38,697 bases of DNA, from NCBI RefSeq assembly GCF_000090795.2, contig NW_003546898.1:1-38697 (forward strand). Reading direction: 5' to 3'. A program made the translations under genes and the position numbers. Positions within the stretch are counted from its first letter, which is position 1. Each line of letters starts with the position of its first letter. Below the pieces are notes generated by a model. The model was not told where the DNA came from, did not search any database, and saw nothing but the letters and a program-made list of their open reading frames with translations. Below are positions 1-12,900 of the stretch, in pieces. Origin of the DNA: Amphimedon queenslandica. Taxonomy: Eukaryota > Porifera > Demospongiae > Haplosclerida > Niphatidae.

Positions 1-873
1 TTTCTTTGCCCATTTAGGGAGGCAACAGAGAAATCAGCTGCAGTGAGCGTAATGGAAGATAGTCAACTCTCCGAAACTCAATAATACTGACACTTTGTTC
101 ATTATGTCTTGAAAATATTGACTTCATGATATTGCAAAAATTTACCTAAAATGAGGCATTTTGCAGAAAAAAATTTTTTTCTGCAAAAATAAGTGAAAAA
201 TAACCAATTTTGCAGCAACTAAAATGGAATTGGAAATTCCACAATGAAATTGGAAGAGGTTCGTCTGGTTTGATACGTATGTGCATCATGTCTATTATTA
301 ACGAGCAGTACATTCATATTGTACACTAGACTAGTACATGTATAAGTACACATATTGCATTAGATACATGCAGTATTATTCCACTGCAAAATGTGAACAA
401 AAATCAGCTACAATGGCATTAAGTCAAAATTCTTTATAATTTATGTATACTATATGAGACTACATTCAATTGAATTCAATGTGGGGTGGAAAGGATTACA
501 TATAATACATGTACAAAGTGAGAAAGTGAGAAACTGTACATGTACATGACATGTGAAAGAGAAGCTATTAAACATCAAATACTAATTACTGCATTTATAT
601 TGTACAAATTATTGTTAGGTATACAGGTTGTAGTAAGATACTGAAGGTTAATGGTATAGGAATTACAATAGGTTTTAGTCCTATCAACTGGTCAACAAAT
701 TCCTGTCTACATGTCTGTGTGGGATATCTCACAGTTCAAGTATTTTCTAAACATGTACATGTACAATTCATTAATTTACATTTCTTTCTAGGCAGCAATA
801 TGAAAGATATTAAATTTTGTGTCAACATTGTCATAAAAAATGTATTTACATTTCTCACTAGGTTGTGAAAGAC
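1..873. other. AT-rich non-coding stretch
   Basis: I see no gene, splice-consistent exon or RNA gene here. The sequence is AT-rich with repeated palindromic TACATGTA/GTACATGTAC motifs (for example around 530-550 and 755-765), which recur throughout the window. Both strands are broken by frequent stops. Confidence 0.5.
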
Positions 874-1320
874 TACCGTATATCCTTAAAATAAGCAAAT
901 AAACACTAGGGTAACAATAGAATAGAAGTATAAATATGCAAATCTAGCCTTGAAGTAACTTAGATACCTTGTAGATACTTCCTTACAAAATGACGCGTGG
1001 TCTTGCATTGTGACTGGAAGTGTTGTATAACCAAATGACAGAGTGCGTCAATACATAAGGATAGGTTGCAAGCCTATTCTGACGTTTTGACGTGCATTCC
1101 TATTTGTTTCTACAGCACTTCCAGTTGCAACGCAAGTACACAAAAAGCAATCCGTTTTTATGTAAACTAGCCTTTAGGTTACTGAAGATAAATGTGTGAA
1201 GTCACTGGTTTGAATCCCACTCTGGGCCAAAGTTTATTTACTTTTATTTTATTTTTTCAAGGTCCAAGTACTATTTGAGGAAATAGACACCCGGGCTTTT
1301 ATTCAAGGAAATACAGTATA
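874..1320. mobile_element. MITE-like inverted-repeat element with tRNA-like B box
   Basis: The left end (about 874-912, beginning TACCGTATATCCTTAAAATA) is an imperfect inverted repeat of the right end (about 1280-1320, ending AAATACAGTATA). No coding capacity is visible inside. Near the right end, 1207-1218 reads GGTTTGAATCCC, which resembles a Pol III B box. The 22401-22858 element has a similar B-box-like string at the same relative place, so both could belong to one non-autonomous family. Ends are approximate. Confidence 0.5.
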
Positions 1321-1339
1321 AAAAAAAGATGTCAAATGT

Positions 1340-1670
1340 ATTTCTTGTATTAATTCAAAAGCTCATCAAACATTTTACATAGCACAAGTACAACAATATG
1401 CATCAGAAAATGGAATAAAAATTGGAGGTGCTTTTCCAGCCATTTTTGGATAAAATATTACTATAAGCCATGTTAAAGTACGTAAAATTTTTCCAGAAAT
1501 TGGCTGTTTTTTTAGAAATGCCATAACTTAAAAATTTGAGCTCAGATATGGCTAAAACTTTCTCCATAACATAAGTGTATCAAATGTATTAGAAAATGTA
1601 TAAATTTGAGGTGATTTTAGAGCCATTTTTTGGGAAAAACCATGAACTATTATATATAGTACATTTTTAT
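1340..1670. repeat. Dispersed copy of the ~170-bp repeat (about two units)
   Basis: Two diverged units share the order 'cataactcaaaaatttgagc', 'cataaggacatcaatatgta'-like, 'gagccattttttggaaaaac' and 'tatatagtac' with the tandem array in the Lon intron at 16795-17440. They lie immediately before the Lon exon fragment, just as in the Lon pseudogene, so repeat and exon were apparently duplicated together. Confidence 0.6.
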
Positions 1671-1671
1671 T

Positions 1672-1795
1672 ATGCTCTCTCGCAACGAGAGTCATTGGCT
1701 CAGATCATTGAGGTTGGTAAAAGAGTTATAGATGATCTTACACATTTTGCTAATTTTAGAGCTACACTGACCAGTGGAGAATTGGAGAATTTCAG
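1672..1795 (+). pseudogene. Fragment of a Lon protease exon (copy 1)
   Basis: Translation gives RESLAQIIEVGKRVIDD and a following ...LTSGE segment, nearly the same as the Lon exon at 17979-18108 (RESLAQIIEASKRVIDDPTH...). In mitochondrial Lon this is the end of the N-terminal substrate-recognition domain, before the coiled region leading to the ATPase. The acceptor is lost: the exon copy at 17979 is preceded by CCCACAG, here the match is CTCGCAACG. No downstream Lon exon follows; the sequence passes into the ANK1 3' flank. It is a relic, not a gene. Confidence 0.75.
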
Positions 1796-1799
1796 CAGT

Positions 1800-2645
1800 T
1801 TTGGATTGTTAAGATGTAACTACTTTAAGTCCACTGTGGCAGGAGAACTCGAGTAAAATTGTTGACTTATTTAATTTTGATTTCATGAAGTATATTAAAA
1901 ATTTATTAAAATGTCAAATAGCAAACTCAATGCTATTGTTTTACAATAAAAGTGTGTCAAAATACAATAACAACCACAGCAACAATAATAATAACAAAGT
2001 AAAAAATAAAGGAACATGTGTACATGCTATAATAAAACAATTTATTACTTAAGGAAGAAAGGGAAGACTAACAAAAGAAAGCGAAGAGGAGATCCAGTGA
2101 TACTTTTCAATGGAGAATATTATTACATGGTAATATTACATAATATTACATGGAATAATAATATTACATGGAATATTAGACATGTATTACATGGTAATGA
2201 TAAGATGACAATGGTTGTTAAATGTCAAACTTAGTATAAAGGTGTTAAGATTAATGGTGATACAAGTTAAGATATTACACAAGTATTATATAGGTGATAT
2301 TGGTAGCCATTGGTGTATGGTGTAATAATGGTGATACAATAGTATGTAAGGTAGTGGGATGGTAATAAGGTGGTGATAGGTGTAATGGTAAGATGGTATT
2401 TAAGATACGATATCATATAGGATTGGTGATATTGGTAACCATTGTGGGTATATGGTGTAATGGTGATGATGGTACTTAAGTGGTGTAAGGTAGTTAGATG
2501 GTGCTAAGGTGGTAGGATAGGTATATATGATGGTGTAATGGTGATAGGTTACATATGGTGCTGTAGTAAGATGGTGTATTAGTAATATGGTGATAGGTTT
2601 CATACAATGGACTGATAAGGTGGTAATATGGTGATAACAGTGTGT
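1800..2645. repeat. ANK1 3' flank with ATGGTG-rich degenerate minisatellite
   Basis: From about 2100 to 2640 the plus strand is built from degenerate units such as ATGGTG(A)TA, GGTGATATTGGTAACCATTG and AAGGTGGTAATATGGTGATA, with few C residues. The same flank, including 'ggagaactggaataaaattg' and 'attaaaaatttattaaaatg', recurs downstream of ANK2 at 23580-24540 and in a shortened form at 34640-34980 downstream of ANK3. It is therefore part of the duplicated unit. No convincing protein is encoded. Confidence 0.7.
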
Positions 2646-2725
2646 TTAAGATACAATATCTTGTCCTGGTGGGTCAACCTGTTGTCCTTCAAGTTTCTCA
2701 TGATATCCACTTACTTTGCTTTGTT
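2646..2725 (-). CDS. Candidate alternative 3'-terminal exon of ANK1
   Basis: On the minus strand an acceptor (TTTATTTCTTTTAG at about 2726-2740) precedes an open segment ending ...GQQVDPPGQDIVS and a TAA stop. The ANK2 flank just left of the gap (24540-24574) keeps the last ten codons and the stop as VDPPGQDTVS, and some of the base differences are silent, as expected for coding sequence. The incoming phase is 1, but I find no phase-1 donor near the end of the large ankyrin exon, which has its own stop at 3095. It could be an alternative end, a former end, or an exon joined through one I missed. Confidence 0.35.
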
Positions 2726-3094
2726 CTAAAAGAAATAAATCATAATGTATCTTATGAAGATACCAACTATATTACGATGGTGAATTGGTGATATGGTGGT
2801 TATATGATAATAATAAGGCGATGATACAATGATAATGTGCTCAGGATACAATATTGCATGTCCTTGTTCATTAGATTCAAGTGTATCATGGTATTATAAT
2901 GGTGCATAAATATTAGTGAATTAAAGCAATATTATTGTAATAAGGTTGCATATGTTGTGATAAGGAAGGGTGTAACATGGCAATTATTTAAGATATAGTA
3001 TTGTAGTTCAAATTTTAATAATGGTGATACATAAGATGATGGTGCTGTATACACACAATATTATGGAAGTATTGAATTAAACAATGGAAGGCAA
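2726..3094. other. 3' flank or intron between ANK1 main stop and candidate last exon
   Basis: AT-rich and rich in TGGTGATA-type words. A degenerate echo of the candidate last exon appears at about 2842-2890 (GGATACAATATTGCATGTCC). No acceptor or donor pair supports an exon here. Confidence 0.4.
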
Positions 3095-6000
3095 TTAGGA
3101 TATGTAATACTGCCTTGATGGATCAATCATCATTGGCATATTCTTGATGAAGTGGCCAAGATTGTTTGTATCATCTCTTGTTTCAACCTCTACCAGATTT
3201 TTTACATTTTTTCTAGTCTCTTCAAGGTGTTTTAATATTGCACTGTTGGACTCAGCTGCTTCAAAATCAATAGAAGTTGGATTTAAATCCATAACATCCG
3301 TTAAAAATCGAACCATTTCTAAATTAGAACTCTTGATAGCGTAATAAAGGAGGGTCTTCTGGTCTTTTGTTTTAGCTTGTGCATTACAACCACACTCTGT
3401 TATGAAGTATAGGACTAGCTCAAAATTACCAGCTTCACATGCCCCATGAACTGAAGTGTATCCGTTATTATCAGGATCATCAGGATTATAGTGACAGCTT
3501 TTAATGAGATACAGTGCCATCTCATTACGATTGAAGAGACATGCATAATGAAGAGGAATACGACCTGATTTGTCTCTTGGTACAGCATTTGAATGAATAT
3601 GGTGTCTTAAGTATTGGAATATTTTAATGTTACCTTCTTTAGCTAGCAAGTGTAAGCAAGTGATGCCATCTTTATCTTGTGATTCAGGAAGTAGTCCATA
3701 CTTCTCAACTAGCTCCTTTACCATATCCATCCAATTCCTCTCACAGCTTATGTGAAGTAAACTGCGTTTGTTTGCATCCAAAGATTTGACACCTTCTGGA
3801 TATACATGACACAGGTAACAAAACACATCAATATGGCCATTACTGCAAGCTGTATGAAATACAGTGGATCCTTCATTATCAGTAGCTGTAAGGAGATCAT
3901 GATGAGTAGAACTACCAGTAACTGAGAACAGTAAAGCTTCAGCAGTATCCTTATGACCAGAGGCAACTGCTAAGTGTAATGGTGTCTGTCCTTTCTTGTT
4001 AGTAATTAATATATTAATATTAGCAGAGCTGGTCAAAAGTGATACCATCTTCTGTTTTCCTCTCCTACAAGCAAAGTGTAATGGTGTGTCACCATCTTTA
4101 TCTTGTACATTATTAAGTAAGCTTGATTTTATTAAATATTCTAATAGTTCAAACTTGTCAGCTGCTACAGCAACATGAAGTGGTGTACGGTCTTGACGAT
4201 CAGTTGCATTAGGATTACAATAATTATTATCAATGAGATACTTTAATACATTCAAGTGACCTTCCTCTACTGATATGTGAACTGCTCCATACCCTTCATC
4301 ATCAGTAGCTGATAGATTACACTTCTTACTAATAAGATATTTAATAACATCTAACTGATTGAAGCACACTGCAGTAAGGAATGGAGTATGACCATATCCT
4401 GTGACAGGTAGATCAAGTGATGATGGTATGTGTTCTATAATGTACTGGACCAACTCCTGTCTTCCTTTTAAACATGCTAAGTGAATAGGAGCCATTCCCT
4501 CATCATTCACAGCACACAGATCTAACTGATGATTCTCTACCAGATGTTTGAGTATAGGAAGAGAGTCACTGTACCCACAGGTAATGTGAAGAGCTGTTAA
4601 TCCATTAGAAGTATTAGCTGCTACATCACACTGAGGAAGACTAGTGAGATAAAGTACGACAGGAACATGGCCTCCTTCACATGCTTTATGAAGAACTGTT
4701 CTACCAGTAGTAGTAGTGGCATTAACATCACACTGATACTTGTTGATCAGTTCCTGTAGACAATGTAGCTTACCTTCATAAGCAGCTAAATGAGCTAGTG
4801 TGTACTTATTATTGCTAGTGTGATTAGGAATATCTACACTATACTCCTGACTGTACCATTCCAGTATATGAGTATGACCACAGCCTGCTGCTGCATGCAA
4901 TGCTGTTACGCCAGATTTCTTAGTAGCTAAAGGCTCAAGCTTATACTGTTGTATTAGTAATTGTACTAGATCAAGATTACCTGAGAAACACGCAAATGTG
5001 ACACATGTTTCATCACTTGTCTCCTTAGCAGTGACATCACATTCCATATCATTAATTAGAAATGTGACTGATTGAATATTACCACTATTACAAGCAAGAT
5101 GTAATGGAATCCTACCATCATTGTCTGTAGAGTGTATTAAACTAATGTATTGAGGATACTGACTGGTGATATGCTTGACAAAGTGAGTGTGACCTTTTAA
5201 TGATGAATAATGAATAACGTTCCAACCTTCATTATCTGTTAGGCTCAGACTACACTTGTAATCCTTCACATATAATTCCAGTAGTAAGATATCACCAGAT
5301 TCAGCAGCGTAATGAATTGGTAACTTACCCTTACTGTCAGCTTGATGAGGATCTAACTGATAGGTAGTTATTAATTCTTTAACAAGAGATAAGTTAAGAG
5401 ACACTGAGGCATAATGTAAAGCAGTGATGCCATTCTTAGTAGCTGCAGTAGGAGACAAACCTTGTTCAGTAATAAGATACTGAACTAAATCGAAGTTACC
5501 ACTCTGTGCAGCATGATGTACTAACGTGCGTCCTTCATTATCTGTTTTATTAATATCACAATGCTGCACCTCAATGAGACATTGAGTGATTTCAATATGA
5601 CCAAGACGACAACAATGATGAAGACATGTCATACCATACTTATCAGTGATATTAGGATCACTGTTATGATTATTAATAAGATATTTAACAGAATTAATAC
5701 TACCTGACCGGCAGGAGTAGACTAATGGTGTACAACCATAAGTATCAGTATCATTAGCATTAAGATTATACTGAGATATGATATAACTTAATACACTAGT
5801 AGAACCTGACCAGGCAGCATAATGTACTGGAGACCTACCATCATTAGTTAATGTACAATTGATATTATATTCTTCCAATGCTTTCACTAGTAATGTACTG
5901 CCACTGAGTGATGCTAAATGAAGTAATGAGCACCCATCATTTGTAGTGGCATTGATGTTAAAGTTAGGGCAAGTTCTAGCTTTCTTGAGAAGTGAAGAAA

Positions 6001-6921
6001 ACATTTTAACTGTTTCATTTCGTTTGATAAAATCAATATTTTGTTTTATTCTAGTATTATTAATAATTCCAATACTTGATGCATCACTTTGTGCCATAAG
6101 CTTACTATACACAATACCAGCTGGATTATGCATACCTGCATCACATGCATGATGTAAACATGACCAACCATTATTATCATTAACTAACAATGCTTCATTA
6201 CCTTGAGTACTAACAATATACTCAACAACTGATGATGAACCATACCATGAAGCAAAATGAAGTAGAGTCTTACCATATTGATCCTTTAAATCAATGGATA
6301 ATTGATATTGATTTAAAAAATATTTAAAAAGCTCAACACTTTTATTATTTATGGAATAACAAGTATGTTGTAGTATACCAGACCCTGAATTTTTTTTGTC
6401 ATCTGGTGAGAAGAGGTTTAATGATCCAAGCTTGTAGACTAATGCCAATTCTCCACTTTTACAAGCTAACAATGATAAAGACTCACTATCAAAATTTATT
6501 TGAGAAGTATTACAATTTCTCTCATTAAAAAATTCCACTAGGTCAGAATGCCCCCCCATTGCTGAATATAGTAATGCAGTGCTATTGCTATTGTCTGGTT
6601 GATCAGGAGGAACGTGACATGTGTCTACTAGATATTGTACTATAGATAAGTGGCCTTTATAAGATGCCATATGTATACTAGATACACTATTATCATCATC
6701 TTCATTAGGATCAATACCATATTGATGAATGAGTAGTTGAAGGATCTCAATGTGTCCTCCATATGATGCAGAGTGTAATGGAGTCCAACCATGAAGACCA
6801 CGATGATATGTGCTGTAACCAAATTTATCAAGAAGCCATTGTACTTCATCTCTTAATCCTCTCCAAGCTGCTTCATGTAATGGTGTACTGGTATTTTCAT
6901 ACCATAATGGATCACATATAT
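3095..6921 (-). CDS. ANK1 ankyrin-repeat exon (exon 6)
   Basis: A single exon of 3827 nt encodes about 34 ankyrin repeats, recognised by TPLHEAA, TPLHSAS, SPVHYAA, TALHYAS, TPLHLAV and similar cores at roughly 33-36 residue spacing. It begins at the AG acceptor 6922-6923 with DICDPLWYENTSTPLHEAAW, the same in all three paralogues. Repeats 5-6 are poor matches (SLSLLACKSG, GILQHTC). A spacer of about 45 residues (around GIVYSKLMAQ to FKNINF-like sequence, about 5960-6120) interrupts the stack after repeat 8. The last repeat (TLLYYAI) is followed by a charged tail (EETRKNVKNLVEVETRDD). Ankyrin stacks bind other proteins; the ligand cannot be predicted. Confidence 0.9.
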
Positions 6922-9900
6922 CTATTATAAAAATATTATAATAAATGATATTCATTTATTGTTTGATGACCACACCAAAAAATTGAGGCTGACCACAAGT
7001 TATGTATGGAATGGGTAATTTGACCTTTTGAAGCAAAACACTTAGGCAAATTGGCTAAATTTTTATTTTGTGGTGCGTTTAGTGGAAAATGTAAACTATA
7101 GGCTTAAAGGTCAGTTCATGTACTTACCAATATCAGTGGATGAGAGCTTAACCTCTTCTATTGAGAACTGTAAAATTAGAAATAATAATAATTAATTAAA
7201 TTATCAACACAATAATCATAAACCTCTCTTAGATCATATTTATCTTCTGAATCACCACATGTTAGTTCAGTGATACCAATACTAGCTAACTGTTGCTGTA
7301 GCTTTGTAGTTAGAGGAAATAATAAAGAATAAAGATACTCAGAAATGAGGTACTCTAGGACAACAGAACCAGGACGAACTCGAAGAAAATAAATATTATA
7401 ATGAGGAACGTCACATTCTTCAGGTATCGCACTACGAAAGAAGAATAGGTCATCTAGTGTGTAGTCATCTCTGTCAACTTTAGCAATCATTACTCGTGTA
7501 CCAGGAGGAACACCTTTTACACCAAACTCTACAGCATCAGCATCTTTCAATAGTCCACCACTGTTTATAAAATAATCCTTTAACTTCTCTTCATATGACG
7601 ACCAGGCTCTTTTTAATGTACGATTGTCACTCAGGAACACACGAACAAGTTTAATTATCAGTTCATAGTTAAACCATGATACATACTTATCTTGCAAAAT
7701 GATAAAAAGATCAGTCATTGTTTTAATGTCACTAAACTCTTCTCTAACTGCTTGCACTGTAGATGGATTATTTTTTCTGATAGGACCCAACAGAGCATGA
7801 ACATGCATTGTAAGATAATTCAAGATTTTATGAAGAAGTCCTGGCTTTTTGAGGAAGGATTCCATTGATATTTGCAATGCATCAGCAAACACATCCTGTA
7901 ACTCATATATCTTCTTCGCCAAAGGATGGTTTATTTCAGGACGATGAACATAAACTGTATAAAAGAAAATCATTATTACTACATGAAAAGGTTATTGGTG
8001 TGATAAATAGCTAACATTATTAAATTTCAGTTAGTAATGTGTTTGATTTGTGCATTAAAAGGAGGCAATTACTACCTGAGTTATTGTATGAGCTATAAAA
8101 TAGCTCAAAAATAGCTACAAAAATAGCCCATATAATATTATTGTATGAGCTATTTTTCTATCATAGTGAAGGATTGAATGATAAATTACCTGTTGCTCTG
8201 TCAGTGCTTGCTGGTGACAAAGCTACCTCATCTGATTCTGGAGTGGCACTCTTTTCTGAGAAAAATAATAACCAAAATAACAGCAAAAGTACTAAAATAA
8301 TGTAGAGTTGTTATCAAATAAGGGTACATACAAAACCATAATTTACTAGAATTATTATGTGCTAATTTTGTGCATGTGAGACAGTATCCTAGGGAAATAA
8401 TTTTGTGAGAAATCTAATATTGCATTTTCATAATCAAGTTTTTGTTATACATACAGCTAAGAGAAAAGGCAAATGAGTGACAAAATTGGGTCAAATTTTT
8501 ACATTCACTATTTGTACATAACGATATTCATCGCATAATAATGATATTCATGTACTATATCAGTAGTGTGACTTCCAGCAATTGGCTTAAAGGGTAACTG
8601 CAATGTTTTTTTTTTGGGTATTTATTTTATGGTCTTAATGTGAGTACCAGACCATAATAATAATGTGTTCAAACTCCCTTTATATTTCAGAAGGCTCAGT
8701 GTCACATATCAACTGTGTTTGGCCAGTTTTCTTAACTTATAGCTAATTTGTAGTTAAATAACTAATTCTAATAACTTTTGGTCTGCCAATCCGCCCACTT
8801 GCCATACTACATAAACCCCTGCTTCAGCCATCTTCCTCGGCCTTTTTCTTAGCTCTGCTGTGCTATAGTAGTGCCACGTGTCAAGCCAAGCTTGAGTTCA
8901 TCAATGGATGAGATCCTTAAGAAGTCGGACACTATTTCAGGAAAGGTGGACACCCTCACAGAGGATGTGACCAACCTAAAGAGGAAAGACAAACAGAGAG
9001 AGAAAGATGGTAAGACTGTTCCAGACGAGACTGAGGAAGATCACCACCGCTCCAGATCTAGGAGCTGCGCTAGGAGCAGAAGCCCCCTTGGTCCCAGGAG
9101 ACACTGGTGACCTAGAAGGGAATAGGAGATCAACCTCTCACGAAATGACCTCGGAGAGGTCTTGGGGGGATAGAGACCCGGCGGAGCCCACAGATCTTCT
9201 CTTTACCTCACTACTCGGACGAGGAAGATGGGGTTGAATTGATTGAAGTCTTGGAGGGGACTCATAGATTCTTGAAGACAGTATGCATACGGAGTATGTC
9301 GAATGAACTCCGGAGGAAGAAGTGGAGCGTTTACAAGTTCCCCAAGGTGCCAGCTACTATAACCCCAAAGGTGGACCAGGTCATAAAGTCTTTGGCTTCA
9401 CAATCTGCCAAATTGACCAACAGAGAGCTGGCCCGATTGCAAACTTCGTTTTAGACTCCATGGCTCCCGTCTGCCTTGATGGAGATGATATCCCACGAGC
9501 CAGACAGGGTGTCTATCGAGGATATAAAGATTGCCACATCAACAGCTACTGAGCTAATTGGTAACACGTCAGCACAGATATGCCACCTCAGAAGAGAAAA
9601 ACTGATGCAATCCATCAATAAGAACCTGCTCCCCTTGGTCAAAGAGGATGGAGACTTCCTTGAAGCTCCTCCCAACCTTTTCAGTGCTGACTTTTCGAAG
9701 CGTGCCAAGGACCACTTGGATCAAGTGAAATCACTCAAAGCAGTATCACTCCTAACTAAACATATCCCCCAGATACAGAGCTCCGGCAACAAGCCAGCTC
9801 ATGTTTTTCGGAGAGGCAGGGAGAGGCCAGGCCAGTGGAAGGGGTGGAGGCCCCACATTCTCACAAAAGAGTCGTTCAGGGGAAAGACCTCCCTGTCACT

Positions 9901-12900
9901 AGTCCAGAAACTCTCTCAGAAACAACACACACGTTTGTTCAATAAAAGTATTTCAAAATACTCAGTCAATACAAAATGCAATTGTAGCCAAGGGCATCAT
10001 ACCTCTGCAAAAGCAATCAAGTCCAGCCGGACGGCTGGCATACTTTATAGCCAATTGGCAAAAACTAACAAAGGACCGGTGGGTCCTAAATACAGTATTG
10101 GGGTACAAGATAGAATTCATCTCAGAACCCTGCCAGTACCAGAGACCCTTCCCAACCCAATTAAATCAGGACCAGCAAAAGCTGGTGTCTCAGGAGATCA
10201 CAGAAATGATCTCAAAAGGGGCAGTATTAGAGATACAAGCCCCACAAGAGGGGAGTTTTTTCTCCACCCTCTTTCTAGTACCAAATAAAGATGACGGCCA
10301 GAGGCCTGTAATAAATCTAAAAAACCTCAATTCATTCATAAATGCCCCACACTTCACGATGGAGGGAATACATACCCTCAAAAGCCTACTCAGGAAAGGA
10401 GATTGGCTTGTGAAGATAGACTTGAAGGATGCTTATTTTTCAATCCCCATAAAATAACAACACAGGAATTTCCTGTTTTTCCAATTCGAAAACAAAGTCT
10501 ACCAGACTACCAGTTCAACTGCCTCCCATTCAGCCTGGCCTCAGCCCCATGGGTCTTTACCAAGACCCTAAAGCTGATAGCAGCTCTCGGACAGGAGCTG
10601 GGGATACAGTTGGCAGTCTACATAGACAACATTCTCCTAATGGCAGAGACCAAGGAGAAGGCCAGCGACCATGCATCAGGCCTGATACACCTTTTCCAAT
10701 GCCCAGGGTTCACAATAAATTTGGAGAAGACAATACTACAACCATCCCAGTGCCTAGAATTCCTAGGTTTTATGGTAGATACCATCAAGATGAAGCTGAG
10801 TCTCCCAACTCAAAAAAAAAAAGATTCGGGCGGAGTCTCGACAACTATTGGGGATGGAGCATGTAACATGTCGCGCCCTCTCAAGGTTAATTGGCAAAAT
10901 GAATGCCACAAACCAGCTCCTCTTTTCTACAGGAGCCTACAGATAGACCTGGCATCAGCCCTCAGGGAAGGGAACCAGGATTACGAGACAACCCTTGCTC
11001 TGTCTCCCAACAGCAAGGAGGAACTAATCTGGTGGGACACACAGATGATAAATTGGAATGGCAAAATGCTACTGACAACGGAGCCAGACCTGATCATAGA
11101 ATCAGATGCCTCAACCCAAGGCTGGGGTGCCTCTCATCAGGGCTCCAGCACTGGAGGACCCTGGTCTCCCCAGGAGAGGGAGTGTCATACAAACTGTCTG
11201 GAACTGTTAGCGGTGACTCTAGTTCTAAAGACATTGCCAAAAACAAGACAGGAATGTCAGTATTAATGAAGATAGACAACACGACAGCAGTTGCCTATAT
11301 CAACAATCAGGGTGGGACAGTATCCAAAGAGTTGATATCCCTGACCAGGAACCTATGGATGTGTTGTCTGGAGAGGAACATCCGCATTCAAGCTCAGCAC
11401 CTACCTGGTGTATTAAACCAGGCGGCAGACAGGGAATCGAGGTCCATGAGGGACAGGTCAGATTGGAGTCTAGATCACTCAACATTTCAAAAAATCAACA
11501 GGGTCTATGGGCCACTGGAAGGGGACTTATTTGCATCAAGACTAACCAATCAGTGTCAACGTTACTTCAGTTGGCGGCCAGATCCGTTTGCAGAGGCAAC
11601 CTCCAGGACTGGACAATAATAAAAGGCTTTGCCAATCCCCCCTGGAACCTGATATCCAGAGTATTAACGAAAACACAAGCACAGGGGACAGATATAATTC
11701 TGGTAGCCCCTGTCTGGAAGACACAGCTGTGGTATCCCCTCCTATTGTCATTAATAGCAGATTGGCCATGGCTACAGAGACCCAATATAAAGTCAATACC
11801 CATAATGCCCCAATTAGCCGTTTGGAGCATCTCAGGGAAAGCCTTAGCAATTAAGGCCTTTCAGGACAAGCTACTGATCTCATCATTGACTCTTGGAGAT
11901 CGAAGACTAGTAAATCATATGACTCATTATTTAGCCGATGGAATCGCTGGTGTTCTGAACGGGGTTCAGATCCCTTTTCAGGACCAGTGAGTGAGGTTGC
12001 AAATTTTCTAGCCTCTTTATACCAAGAGGAATACCAGTATAACTCGGTCAATGCTTACAGGTCAGCCATATCATCAGTACATGACAGAGCAGATGGAGTA
12101 CCAGTTAGTCAACACCCCATTATCACTAGGCTGATAATAGGGATATTCAATGTAAGATTCCCCATCCCCAGATGTTCTAATACTTGGGATGTACAACGGG
12201 TACTCAATTTCCTTCAATCCCAAGGGAAGTCAGAGACACTCCCACTCAAAATGCTGACACTGAAAAGTAGCAATCACCAGATCATCCCAGTCTGCAGACT
12301 TATCTCAACTAGACACCTCAAGAATGAGGCCGGCTGAGAATGGGTTTCATTCTTACCATCTGCGTTAGCAAAACAGTCAAGGCAGGGTAAGCCAACAGAA
12401 ACTTTCTTCTTCCCCTCCTTCTCGCAAAACCCTATACTGTGCCTGGTGGAGACCATCTCAGTATACATAGACAAAACTAATCAGGTACGGGGGAATGAAA
12501 CTAAATTATTTCTGTCTTTCATCAAACCTCACAAAGCAGTAACAAAGCAGTAAAAGAGAACAGTCTTGGAACATGCTGGGATAAATACGGAAATATTTAG
12601 GGCTCACTCCACTCGTGGAGCATCAGCCTCAATAGCAGCTAGAGGCAGAGTTACACTAGAAGATTTTTGAAAGCAGCAAACTGGAGCTCAGAGTCAGTTT
12701 TCCAGAAATTCTACCATAAAGAATTAGATCAAGCAGCCTATGGAAGGGCTGTAATCAATCAGAATAGCGTGGGAGAAGCTACGAATAACACAGTTGATAT
12801 GTGAGACTGAGCCTTCTGAAGTATAATTGTCAGAATGGCTAAGGCCACAAAGTGACTGCAAGCTATTCTAGATTATATGAAGAAGGTGAAGTCGATCATA

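Noticed and set aside
2016..2234. Plus-strand frame MCTCYNKTIYY...
   Set aside because: It lies in the repetitive ankyrin 3' flank; the duplicate at about 23910 does not preserve the frame.
9451..12474. Minus-strand frames of 60-100 codons within the DIRS
   Set aside because: All overlap recognisable sense-strand DIRS domains and show no motif of their own.
8871..12780. Possible endogenous retrovirus or Gypsy-type LTR element
   Set aside because: There are no direct LTRs, protease or DDE integrase. Inverted terminal repeats, an ICR and a tyrosine recombinase point to DIRS instead.
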